From NCBI GenBank assembly GCA_949318235.1, contig OX439131.1, positions 10,126,231-10,190,230 of the forward strand: 64,000 nucleotides of DNA, read 5' to 3'. The position numbers were made by a program, and so were the translations under genes. The notes under the pieces are model-generated. The model worked only from the letters and a program-made list of their open reading frames with translations, was not told where the DNA came from and ran no database searches. This document shows, in pieces, positions 13,454 through 25,157 of the stretch. Position 1 is the stretch's first letter. Each line of letters starts with the position of its first letter. This DNA comes from Ecdyonurus torrentis (lineage: Eukaryota; Arthropoda; Insecta; Ephemeroptera; Heptageniidae).

Positions 13454-14534
13454 TATATCGTCAGTCGGATATGCAAAGCTCGGATTAGGAATTTGAGTGT
13501 TTCTGAAGTTTGAATCGTCATAATTCAAAAATAAAAAGTCACAAAAAATTGAAATTATTTTTGTCGTGCGGCTTATATATCTGACAATATATTGTATTAA
13601 TTTTATATTTTTATTTCAAATAGTTCGCTCACAATTCATCAATTAGTAAACTAAAACACCCTGTTTTAGCACTCTGTGCAAAAAAGTGAAACTAAAATTA
13701 TTATTCCCATGCAACAGTTAGGAATAAAAATTTCAAATTAACATCATAGAGTCAATAAATGTTGCCTATTCTTAATATACAGTTAAAAAAAATTTGCAAG
13801 CGACCCCTTTGCCAAAATTTGCAAAAAACGGATCTCGCGTTCTTTTAATGTTTTGAAGCTTAAAATTATTTTCGGGGTGCAATTTTGAATCTCTTAAATG
13901 GTCTTTTGCTAATAATGTTAATATCTTATTTCTATGATATTAAATGAATTTTTAAAAATTTAATGTACTGCTGGTTGCGGTCATCAGGCATTTTATGTAC
14001 TGCTTTTTGCGTAAATACAGGGGCTATAAGTTAATTAATTCATAAATTTTAGTTAATTTCAAAATAACTTTGTATATTGCAAAGAAATCTTTTAAGAATA
14101 CAAAATTGCGCCCCTAAAATAATTTTGAGCTTCAAAACATTAAAAGAACGCGATATCCGTTTTTTGCAAATTTTGGCAAAGGGGTCGCTTGCAAAAATAT
14201 TTCAACTGTACATTAAGAATAAGCAACATTTCTTGACTGTATGATATTAATTTGAAATTTTTATTGCTTACTGTTGCAAGGGAATAATAATTTTAATTTC
14301 ACTTTTTTGCACAGAGTGCAAAAACAGGGTGTTTTAGTTTACTAATTGATGAATTGTGAGCGAACTATTTGAAATAAAAATATGAAATTAATACAATGTA
14401 TTGTCAGATATATAAGCCGCACGACAAAAATAATTTCAATTTTTTGTGACTTTTTATTTTTGAATTATGACGATTCAAACTTCAGAAACACTCAAATTCC
14501 TAATCCGAGCTTTGCATATCCGACTGACGATATA
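13454..14534. mobile_element. 1.08-kb foldback / long-inverted-repeat element
   Basis: The left arm (about 13454-13898) is the near-exact reverse complement of the right arm (about 14088-14534). The termini read TATATCGTCAGTCGG and CCGACTGACGATATA, and matching blocks run through the arms, for example TGCAAGCGACCCCTTTGCC against GGCAAAGGGGTCGCTTGCA. The loop of about 190 bp holds two copies of ATGTACTGCT. There is no ORF. It resembles a large MITE or foldback transposon flanked by AT sequence; the superfamily is not identifiable. Confidence 0.85.
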
Positions 14535-14988
14535 TAATATTTAAAATATAATGAATACGAGTGATATTAAATGCAAAGTCACAAAACAGTTATTAACAAT
14601 TTTTAACTTACTTTGTTAGTTTAAGTTTTACAAAATTAATTTTCAGATTTTGTGACTGCGATCTAATGTAAGATGCTTCTATTACACATATTAATAAATC
14701 GCATTACTTAGCTTCTAATATTTTTATTTCTTTTTTATCGTGTATCATGAAAGGGCGTGACATTTATGATTTTTCTTGTTGTTTGTCTTCCAATAGAGCA
14801 CTGTAATTATTTTTGTACGCGTTTTAAAGTTGCAGTGATAAGCAACGAAAATCTCCTTTCAATACTCTCAATGTCTCTATAGGGCGTCCAAAATTGTGAT
14901 AAACTTTCAAATTTTTGCTAAAAATATTATACTGAATATAAAAATATTCATAAATATATAAAAATATATACATATATTATTATTATTT

Positions 14989-15117
<129 letters not shown>

Positions 15118-15144
15118 ACAAATATTATATAAGCATAAATAAGA

Positions 15145-15342
15145 ACATTGCTAGTGTCGTAGGCTATAGCGGGATATCCGTGGTGGTGTTCTTCCTCTTC
15201 TGTTCACGACGTTTAGTTGGGCTCATCTTAAGGTAAGTATACGCCCTGAAGATACGCCCAACGTCGGACGCGAAACGTCATGAACAGAAGAAGAAAACAC
15301 CCACCACGGTTAACCCACTAAAGCCTATGACACTAGCAATGT
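15145..15342. mobile_element. foldback element between two (TA)n arrays
   Basis: The outer arms ACATTGCTAGTGTC and GACACTAGCAATGT are exact inverted repeats. Further inside, CCGTGGTGG..TTCTGTTCA pairs with TGAACAGAA..CCACCACGG, and GTTGGGC pairs with GCCCAAC. The right half contains CTGAAGA (15246-15252) and GAAAC-GTC (15272-15279), the order of the hammerhead ribozyme core, but the intervening stem is poor. It is probably a short nonautonomous element. Confidence 0.7.
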
Positions 15343-15371
15343 CTCACCTCATTTATCTAATCATGAAAATC

Positions 15372-15374
<3 letters not shown>

Positions 15375-15447
<73 letters not shown>
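15375..15447 (+). repeat. (TA)n microsatellite
   Basis: A pure TA run of about 73 bp immediately downstream of the foldback element. Confidence 0.95.
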
Positions 15448-17735
<2,288 letters not shown>

Positions 17736-17908
17736 CGTACTTAAAAGTCGTCTCTATAGCGTCAAAACGGTTCTTCTGAAGTTATCACGAACCCAATGCG
17801 TGGTGCATCTACATAGGGTTTACTGTAGCAGATGCGCAATCTATCGGGTTCGTGATAACTTCAGAAAACCCGTTTCGACGCGATAGAGACGAAGTGAAAT
17901 TTAGTACG
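17736..17908. mobile_element. ~170-bp palindromic MITE-like element
   Basis: The sequence folds back almost completely. CGTAC..CGTCTCTAT on the left pairs with ATAGAGACG..GTACG on the right. TTCTGAAGTTATCACGAACC pairs with GGTTCGTGATAACTTCAGAA, and even the centre has GCATCT against AGATGC. There is no ORF. It is GC-richer than its surroundings, as expected for an inserted short nonautonomous DNA element. A structured RNA precursor is an alternative reading. Confidence 0.75.
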
Positions 17909-17909
17909 A

Positions 17910-20900
17910 GAAAGATAGTGTAAAAAAAAAATCGTATTAAGTAAATTAATAATCACAACCACAAATAGAATGGGGTTAAGTCAATAATTCAAATATACAG
18001 TATATTATATTGTCTCGTTTAGTTATAATACAATAGATTAAAAGTTTTATTTCATTTTATTTGTTTACATTAAAGGAAATCGATATAACGTATATATTAA
18101 AATATTTACGAAATATAAGGGTCTTTTTCAAAAGTGATTATTTACATTTGGTAAATTTGAATGAAGTGAAAAGAGCTGAACTAATAACTTAGTAATGTTG
18201 TCAATACAAAAGAGTATTGATTTTCATGCAAATTTAATGTGGGTTATATATATTTAGGCGTTGAATAAAGCTATTTTTTCTCTCTGGACACGAAGTTTTA
18301 AATGGAAAAATAAAAAGGTTTTACACGTTAACAGTTAAAATGAGATTTAAAAGTTTTTTTTTTAAATATGTGTATATTTTATTTTAATATACAATTTTAA
18401 TATTACTATTATTTATAAACAGAGCATTTAAAAACATATAATTATGTGTTTCGATAATTATTAAAAGTCATTATTTGTTATGTGTACTAAGTAAAAAATG
18501 TTGAGGAAAATGGTATTATTTTTATTTTCACCACTTAACATATTTTTTTACATTAATCCCTCAATAGAACTACGTCCTCATTTTTTTTATATTTAGTTTT
18601 AAATATATACATTAATTCTTTGTCTTGGCATCTTAGCAATATAAAACGAGAAGTAGAGTACATGAGTGATCATATATATATTTATTATTATTGTTATTAT
18701 TATTATTTTTTTTATGATACCGTAAAAAAAACTGTTATTCCCAATCGTTGACGTGGTTTACTTTCTATAATAAAATCCCTAGCACCACCCTACTGAAGAA
18801 TGTAAAAGTTTCATATTTACTTTATGTGACGAATATTTATAAAGATATATTGAATAATTAATATTATAGATATTGGAGGTCATTAATCATATAATTGCGT
18901 GTTAAAAATACATAAAACCTTAAAACATATTATTATATATTTTGAAAAAAGTAAAAAAATATATATATTATGTATATATATTATTATATATCTTTGATGC
19001 AGCACGCAGTGATTTCAGTGTAAGACAGTTTCTCCCTCGAGTACATGAAACAAATCATGAGCACGCTTTGCATTTCCAATGAGCTTATATTATACGCCGT
19101 CCACCATCACCGTATTATATTATATAATACTATACATACGTATATAATATGTAGCTGACAAGTTGCACGTTTCTCCTGCAATCAAGCTGACGCACATCCT
19201 CATCCTCATGTCACACAAAACTTCTCCTTTTTTTTTTTTTTTTTTTTTTTTTTTTCTTCTTCTTCTTTCTTTTTTTCCCCCCTTTTTGTTCTTTTTCTTT
19301 TTTCCCGGCATGAATCTTTTAATTTTTTTAAGAAAATTGATTTGCTAGTAATTGTATATTCGTGTGTGTATGCATTATTTAATTAAAAAATAAGTTATTA
19401 AATTATGTCCTACATTGTAAATTCAAAATTTCTTATTTTAATCTCCTTTTTTGGAAATAATATTTTCAAATATCATGACGTATAGCTAGGTGTACAGTAG
19501 TAATGGATAATGAACATTTAAGTTATAGTTTGTCTTAAAAAAATATATGTATATTTCTGATTTTGTGGAGAAATATAATCAAAATAGTGAGAACCACATT
19601 TTTTTTAAATACGTAGCAATTTTTTTTAACAAACTCAATTTATATAACATTTGATTGTACTAAATTAAATTAACAAAAACTAATGTATAGATGGCATTTG
19701 CAATGATATGCAGTATAAATCACACTTTTTATCTCATTTTCTAATCTCTTTGCTTTATTAAAAAAAAACTAACAACATTCGGACAGTATTGGCTGACTTA
19801 TTAAATAGATTTAAAAAGACATTGGCTTTTTTTTTATATAATATATATAAATTTTACTTAATGTTGCATTAAGGCATTTAACCTGAGTGATTTTTGTACC
19901 AGTTTCGAGTTGTTTTTAGTAATTTTACTGTATTATCTAATGTTTTCCAATTTAATCCTTACTGATTTTTTTTTCTTCCTCTTTAAAATTCATGCTTTAC
20001 GATTTATTTCCTGTATGTAAAGAGGGATTAATTTTTTTCTGACTATAGAAAGAAAAAAATGCTTTTAAAATATTAAGAATGCTATTATAAAAATATGAAG
20101 AAAACGTTTTTTTTTTTTTTTTTTAGTGAACGAGGTGTATGGATTTTACGTGGCCACGTAGTTATCTTATAAGAGACGGAAAAAAATACATTAGATATTT
20201 TAGATAGGACAAAAGTTATATATTTCTTTTTCAATGCAAAATAAATAAACTCTGAAAGATAGTAACAACTCTACTGTATTTAAAAATATAAAAAATTTGC
20301 ATTATGCATTTAAAGTTAGAAGACAATTTTCTGTATCTGAAGTTTTTTGTTTTTAAAAAGAAAAAAAAATCTACTATGAATTTTATTCAATGTATATTGC
20401 AGTATTTTAATACTCTGTAACTTTCGTCATCATGATGCAGTTCTTTCAAAAACAAAGTTTTTTTTTTTAATTTATTTGTCTTATTTGTGATGTACTAAAC
20501 ATTAATTGATTAGATTATCTATAATTATGTAAAAAATGACTTTAGTAGATGTGATATTCTGTGTAAATTTATCCGTATTACTTCTATGTATTGATATAAC
20601 ATATGAGCGGTAAAAAGAATTAGACTTTACCTTCTTTTTATAAATATATTTTCTAAATCGTAAAATAGATTTAACATTAATGGTATGGATTTTATTATAA
20701 TATAAAGAGTAATTTTAAAATAACAATATCAAAATATCTTTAAAATTTTAATAATAAATGTTATGGAAAATGTTGTATAAATATAATTTTTTAAATTATA
20801 AACTAAAAGGTAATAAAAATTGAAGCCGTGTTTAATGTGATTAGATTTTACAAATACATCGATGCAAGTGAAGTAAGTGTTCGTTACCTAACGTAAGTAA

Positions 20901-22626
20901 GTTAAGGATGGAAAAGAGAGAGAGAGAGAGGGTGAGATCTAAGGCGTGGAAATGAGGCATCAAAATTCATAGAGTGCAACTTTGGCAAAGATACGAAGCA
21001 GTATAGTAGCTTGGTGCCGGGAGCGTGCTTTATCGCGCACAAGCCATACCATACCATACATATACCCTGGGTTTAGCTTTGATATAGGCGTTTTTGTTAC
21101 CTTATACCAATATACCACTTTATATTTGTTATGGAACTTTTTTTTTTATTTACTTTTAATTTAAGAATTTCTTTTCTTTTTTCACTTTTTTTTTTTTTTT
21201 TTTTTTTTGAATTTTTGCTTCATTCTGTTTAAATTTTTTTAACTCATCAATTTAATCAAATTGTTATTACAAAATAATTGGGTTTCAGATCTTATTTTTA
21301 TATAATTATATAATATAAGGTTTAATATTGTATTATGTGAGAATAATAAAAACACTGATACTACTCCGCACAAACTTTCTGTGGTCTTTCATTGTATTAT
21401 TTTATTGCGTAACAATATATGTTACAGTAAAATAATGTTAGTGTACTATTAGAATCAATAGTCGATGCAATGCAATAAAACGACGAAAAAGTTTAAAAAA
21501 GAAAAGAAAACAATTGCTATTTTTTCTAGTGCTTACAAATAAAATGAAACACGTAAATTTTGCTGCATTTATTTATAGCATAAATGTTGCTAATTACCTA
21601 AATAATTATTTTACACAAAATATTTGTTGTGTACTCAAAATATAATAAATATTGTGATAACAGACAAATTAACGTTCAATTAATCATTATGATTATTTTC
21701 CAGTATGTTATTAAACTTACCTTAAAGGTTATCGGATTCTGCCTACTTAATTATCACACATATCAAATCAGAAGGCGTAACCCTCCAGTGAGGTCAAATT
21801 ATCAATTAATATTAAAAATGCTGTTGTCTTAAAAAATTTAGGTAATTTAAATATCATTGGCAGAAAAATATATTCGGAGAAAAAAAACAACGTAGAAAAG
21901 AGTTGTAATCTTAAAAAATAAATCGTGATATTCAATAAAACTTACATTTTCCACAAAACATACAATTCAAAAATTAAACCAGTTGACAATACATACAGTA
22001 CATAATATATATTTTATTTATTTTTACGTAGGGGGGAATTGTTTTATAAAAACTATTTTTTATTATGTTTAAAAATAAATTTAATTAATAATTTAATTAT
22101 AATATTTGATGTTACGTAACATATTGTATATAACAAAAAATGTATATAACAATAAAATTGATTACCCAAAGGTATTAAAATTATATACACAACACAATTA
22201 AACATATTAAAATTTTATTTACCCTAAACGTTTTTTATGCTATATAATTTTGCTTTTTGTTTGACAAGTTTGTTTTATAATGATATTATACAAATAATGC
22301 TAAAGACAATTTATCATTTTCACAAAACAATCTCGTAATTGAGAATGATTGAGGATGAAATAAACTTTGCTCTATAACACAAATAATAGAGTTGATATCA
22401 ATAGCTACGTATACAAAAAATATATATATACGTATGCATAAAATGCGAGTGTATATAGGAGCTGAAAAAATAAACCCTAATGGTTCATTTCTTTGAAAAC
22501 ATTTTAGTAAAATTAAATAAATGAAAATGATATTACAAAATAATAATAATATGATATAATGTAACTTGGTGTGTAAATGTGATTGATATTGACTTCTTTT
22601 ATTATAGACGAACAAACTGTGGTTTA
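17910..22626. other. AT-rich noncoding DNA upstream of the retrotransposon
   Basis: No credible gene. The stretch includes a polypyrimidine tract at 19229-19312, T-runs near 20108-20124 and 21188-21208, and a short (GA)n at about 20913-20931. A patch near 20880-21070 is slightly GC-richer but has no ATG-started reading frame of note. Confidence 0.55.
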
Positions 22627-22630
22627 GATA
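22627..22630 (+). repeat. target-site duplication (5' copy), GATA
   Basis: GATA immediately precedes the TGTGGC start of the 5' LTR and recurs at 32501-32504 directly after the 3' LTR. A 4-bp duplication is within the range known for Ty3/gypsy integration. Confidence 0.8.
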
Positions 22631-22714
22631 TGTGGCGAGTATATTTTTGTTTGTGCGTGGGCGGGGTGATAAATTTAAAATCTCGCCCCTATTTTGCCGT
22701 GTGTAACCTACGTC

Positions 22715-22762
22715 AGGTGGCGCCTGCGTGCAGAGATTCAGCCCTGGACATGCGCGCCACCT
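22715..22762 (+). repeat. LTR inverted repeat 1
   Basis: AGGTGGCGC (22715-22723) and GCGCCACCT (22754-22762) form a perfect 9-bp inverted repeat in U3. The same occurs at +9014 in the 3' LTR. Confidence 0.85.
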
Positions 22763-22890
22763 CACCATGCGGTGGAAAAGATGAGAAATAGGGGAAGAAG
22801 GGAGAATATAGATAAGATGGCGTATATATAGACGAACTCGCGGCTTTTATATCACCTGCGTGTTACGTCTATCTCGGCCACCTGTGATTG

Positions 22891-22919
22891 GTTTGCTTAC
22901 CTGGATTACGTAAGCAAAC
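22891..22919 (+). repeat. LTR inverted repeat 2 with a bZIP-type core
   Basis: GTTTGCTTAC (22891-22900) and GTAAGCAAAC (22910-22919) are perfect inverted repeats. The right arm overlaps TTACGTAA, the consensus of PAR/C-EBP-type bZIP factors. It lies about 40 bp upstream of the predicted TATA box, so an activator site is plausible. Confidence 0.8.
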
Positions 22920-22932
22920 GTTCTACATTAAC

Positions 22933-22974
22933 CCGCGCTCCTTTTGAACTATAAACCACGTGTTTGGAGCGCGG
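22933..22974 (+). promoter_or_regulatory. predicted LTR core promoter inside a palindrome
   Basis: TATAAA at 22950-22955 and an E-box CACGTG at 22957-22962 sit between CCGCGCTCC (22933-22941) and GGAGCGCGG (22966-22974), a perfect 9-bp inverted repeat. Transcription would be expected to start near 22980. The TATA assignment is inference from sequence and from position relative to the poly(A) signals. Confidence 0.5.
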
Positions 22975-22989
22975 ACCTTGTGTGAAATC

Positions 22990-23013
22990 GTGATTGCATC
23001 TTTATGCAATCAC
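22990..23013 (+). repeat. LTR inverted repeat 4 (hairpin)
   Basis: GTGATTGCAT, a CTTT loop, then ATGCAATCAC: a perfect 10-bp stem. If transcription starts near 22980 this would be a hairpin at the very 5' end of the RNA, in R. Confidence 0.8.
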
Positions 23014-23267
23014 AATGTGCTGACCTACCACGATGTTGATGACCGTGGAGACTTGAATGGCTGCGATTTACGAACTTCGCGTCTGTACGACCAAGTAAAG
23101 TATCGGCCCACGAGTTTAATAAAAACATTTACACTATATATGGCACGATGTTAGGGTATTATATGTATGTTATGTATGTGGGGGTGTGTTTGAGTGGGAA
23201 TAAGGGTGGGTTTTGTACGAGTGAAAGTTAGGAAATTAGGGTGGTTTAGTTTTGTAAAGCTGTAGGG

Positions 23268-23273
23268 AATAAA
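23268..23273 (+). terminator. LTR polyadenylation signal
   Basis: AATAAA in GGGAATAAAG. A second AATAAA lies at 23118-23123. In the 3' LTR the same signals lie at 32282-32287 and 32132-32137, where they would end the element's transcript. Confidence 0.5.
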
Positions 23274-23400
23274 GTTATATAATCATAACTATATTCTTTT
23301 ATTTACCAGTTATTAATCCTTCACTTAACCTAATACTTAATTAACCTTAGTTGCTGAAATACTTAAGGTCTCTTGCCCCTACCTGAGCTAGTTGGAGGGC

Positions 23401-23428
23401 TTATGACGTCACTTCCGTGACATCATAA
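23401..23428 (+). repeat. LTR inverted repeat 5 with a CRE
   Basis: TTATGACGTCAC and GTGACATCATAA form a 12-bp inverted repeat with one mismatch around TTCC. It contains TGACGTCA (23404-23411), the cAMP-response/ATF consensus. Confidence 0.75.
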
Positions 23429-23486
23429 ACACCACCGACCCCCCATATCAACCCCTTAAGTCAATAAGGCAAAGTATTTCGGTACA

Positions 23487-23504
23487 TGGCGCCCAAACCC
23501 AACC
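23487..23504 (+). promoter_or_regulatory. primer binding site (tRNA-Lys-like)
   Basis: TGGCGCCCAA directly follows the LTR's CA end. Its complement ends in TTGGGCGCCA, the 3' end of animal tRNA-Lys with added CCA, for the first 10 nt. The match appears to stop there (AACCC follows), so the primer identity is likely but not certain. It sets the start of minus-strand DNA synthesis. Confidence 0.75.
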
Positions 23505-23526
23505 CATTGGTTAATTGAGTACACTG

Positions 23527-23564
<38 letters not shown>
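23527..23564 (+). repeat. poly(A) run in the retrotransposon leader
   Basis: About 38 consecutive A residues 40 bp downstream of the primer binding site, inside the transcribed leader. It may be an internal A-tract typical of this genome; a role in translation is speculative. Confidence 0.9.
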
Positions 23565-23568
<4 letters not shown>

Positions 23569-23675
23569 AAGTGAAGGTTTTAAACGGTAAAAGATAGGGT
23601 TTAAGGTTAGGATTTAGTTTGCAAACATTGTAAATTCTTACCTCCCCGCCACCACCAACACATAAAACTACTTTG

Positions 23676-24325
23676 GTGTCCATAGGTTATTTTAAAGTGA
23701 CCCAAAAGCTAAGTTTTTGAAGGTTGTTTTGATTTTTTGGTGAAATCTTTTCGTCCAAAATCATCCCCACCACAAAATACGCATTCTTCAAAAAAGTGCC
23801 CCTGTCCAAAATTCCGACCCGATTTTGGTCCGGTTTGTCCCATTTTTTTAAATTGGACCAAACCCGAGGGAAAGTAAAGCCCTTTAAGGGAAATCATATA
23901 AAACACTTTTTCTGAGTGTCCCTACCCAAAATTCCGGCCCGATTCTGGTCCGGAAAATCCATTTTTGGGAAAGTGGACAAAAACTTCAGAAAAGGGCCCC
24001 AATCAAAGGGAAATCATATATAACACAGATTTAAGTGTCCCTGGTCATAAATCCGGCCCGATTTTAGTCCGAAAATCCATTTTTTTTAAAATTGGACCCC
24101 TCATAAGAAATTCAAATTAAATTCACTTTAGAAGTGGCCCAGGCCTAAAAATCGACCCGATTCATGTCCAAAAGTCCACTTGGGACAAATAGGACAAATT
24201 TTGGGAAAAGTTGCGCCTTTATACGGGAATCAATTTTAAAGGTTTTTCATGGTGTCCCAAGCCAAAATTCCCCAAGGGAAAGACCCAAAACCGGCGGGAC
24301 AAAATTTTTATTTTTAAAATTTCCC
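23676..24325 (+). repeat. leader tandem repeats, ~120-bp period, diverged
   Basis: Unit starts align at 23676, 23796, 23916, 24035, 24134 and 24252, giving periods of 120, 120, 119, 99 and 118 bp. Units begin GTGYCCC and share a block like CCAAAATTCCGRCCCGATT followed by TGGTCCG. The second and third also share GGGAAATCATATA. The first unit is strongly diverged and the last is incomplete. They lie between the primer binding site and gag, are rich in short CC/GG blocks and have no long ORF. This is the position where Drosophila gypsy carries its insulator; a similar role here is only a possibility. Confidence 0.7.
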
Positions 24326-25157
24326 TAAATCTTACCGTAAAATTAAATAACAACCTTCGTAAATTCAAATTAAGGTAACTTAAGACATAAAAGTTCATTT
24401 TAATACAAATTTGAAATTAAAATTAAATTTAAAATTATTAAATCTTAACAGCTGCTTAAAATTTTGAATAAATTGAAATTAAAATTATTATATTATCTTA
24501 ATTAATTTAAATTGAATTAATTTTTTTGCAAAGTAACTTTTAAGTAAAATAAAAAAAAAAAATTAAATTAATCAGTTAAAAGAAAATTAAAATTCAAATA
24601 TAATAATCTAATAATATAAATACAAGTAAAATTGAATAAAAAAAAATAAATTTGAAATTAAATTAAAATTAAATGGAATATGAACTTAAGTGTATTAAAA
24701 CATAATTAATTAAAAATTAAACATAATTATAAAACATTTAAATTGAATTAAATTACAATTAAATTAAAAATTAAATAAATAAGAAATACTAAGTTTTTAT
24801 AAAATTAAATTAAATTAAATTAAGTAAAACTGGCTATTATTTTATTGATAAAGTAAAATTAAAAATCTATGGATTAGGTAATTTAACTTTATTTAAAATA
24901 AAATTATTAATTTAAAGTATAAATTACAGTTTATAAAATTATAGTTTCTTAAATATTAAAATTATAAATATAAAGATCTGAAGTTTATAAAGGGTTTTAT
25001 AAATAAAATTGCAACTTAGGATTTTATAAATATAAAATATAAGTATATAACATAAATATTAATAACATTTAATACAGTTAAAATTGTTAAAGTAACCATA
25101 TATTTATTATACTACAATTAATATCATATCCTCCAACATTGAAAAATAAGAAGAAAA
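24326..25157 (+). other. AT-rich low-complexity end of the leader
   Basis: About 830 bp composed largely of AAATT, TTAAA and ATAAAT words directly before gag. It has no coding capacity. The contrast with the roughly 40% GC gag and pol genes is sharp. Gag starts at the first ATG in good context (AAAAATGCC) after it. Confidence 0.7.

Larger units (their letters stand above)
22631..23486 (+). repeat. 5' long terminal repeat
   Basis: Runs from TGTGGCGAG to TTTCGGTACA, with TG..CA ends, and is repeated exactly 9014 bp downstream. A TATAAA at 22950-22955 and AATAAA signals at 23118-23123 and 23268-23273 suggest U3 up to about 22980, then R, then U5. Five strong inverted repeats occur inside it. 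Frames that read into the LTR at both copies are incidental. Confidence 0.97.

Noticed and set aside
22286..22768. 160-codon minus-strand frame entering the 5' LTR
   Set aside because: It runs across the LTR boundary and its LTR part recurs at 31588-31782, so it is an incidental frame in repeat DNA.
22960..23154. 64-codon frame present identically in both LTRs
   Set aside because: Duplication reflects the LTRs; it lies over the predicted RNA start and has no recognisable product.
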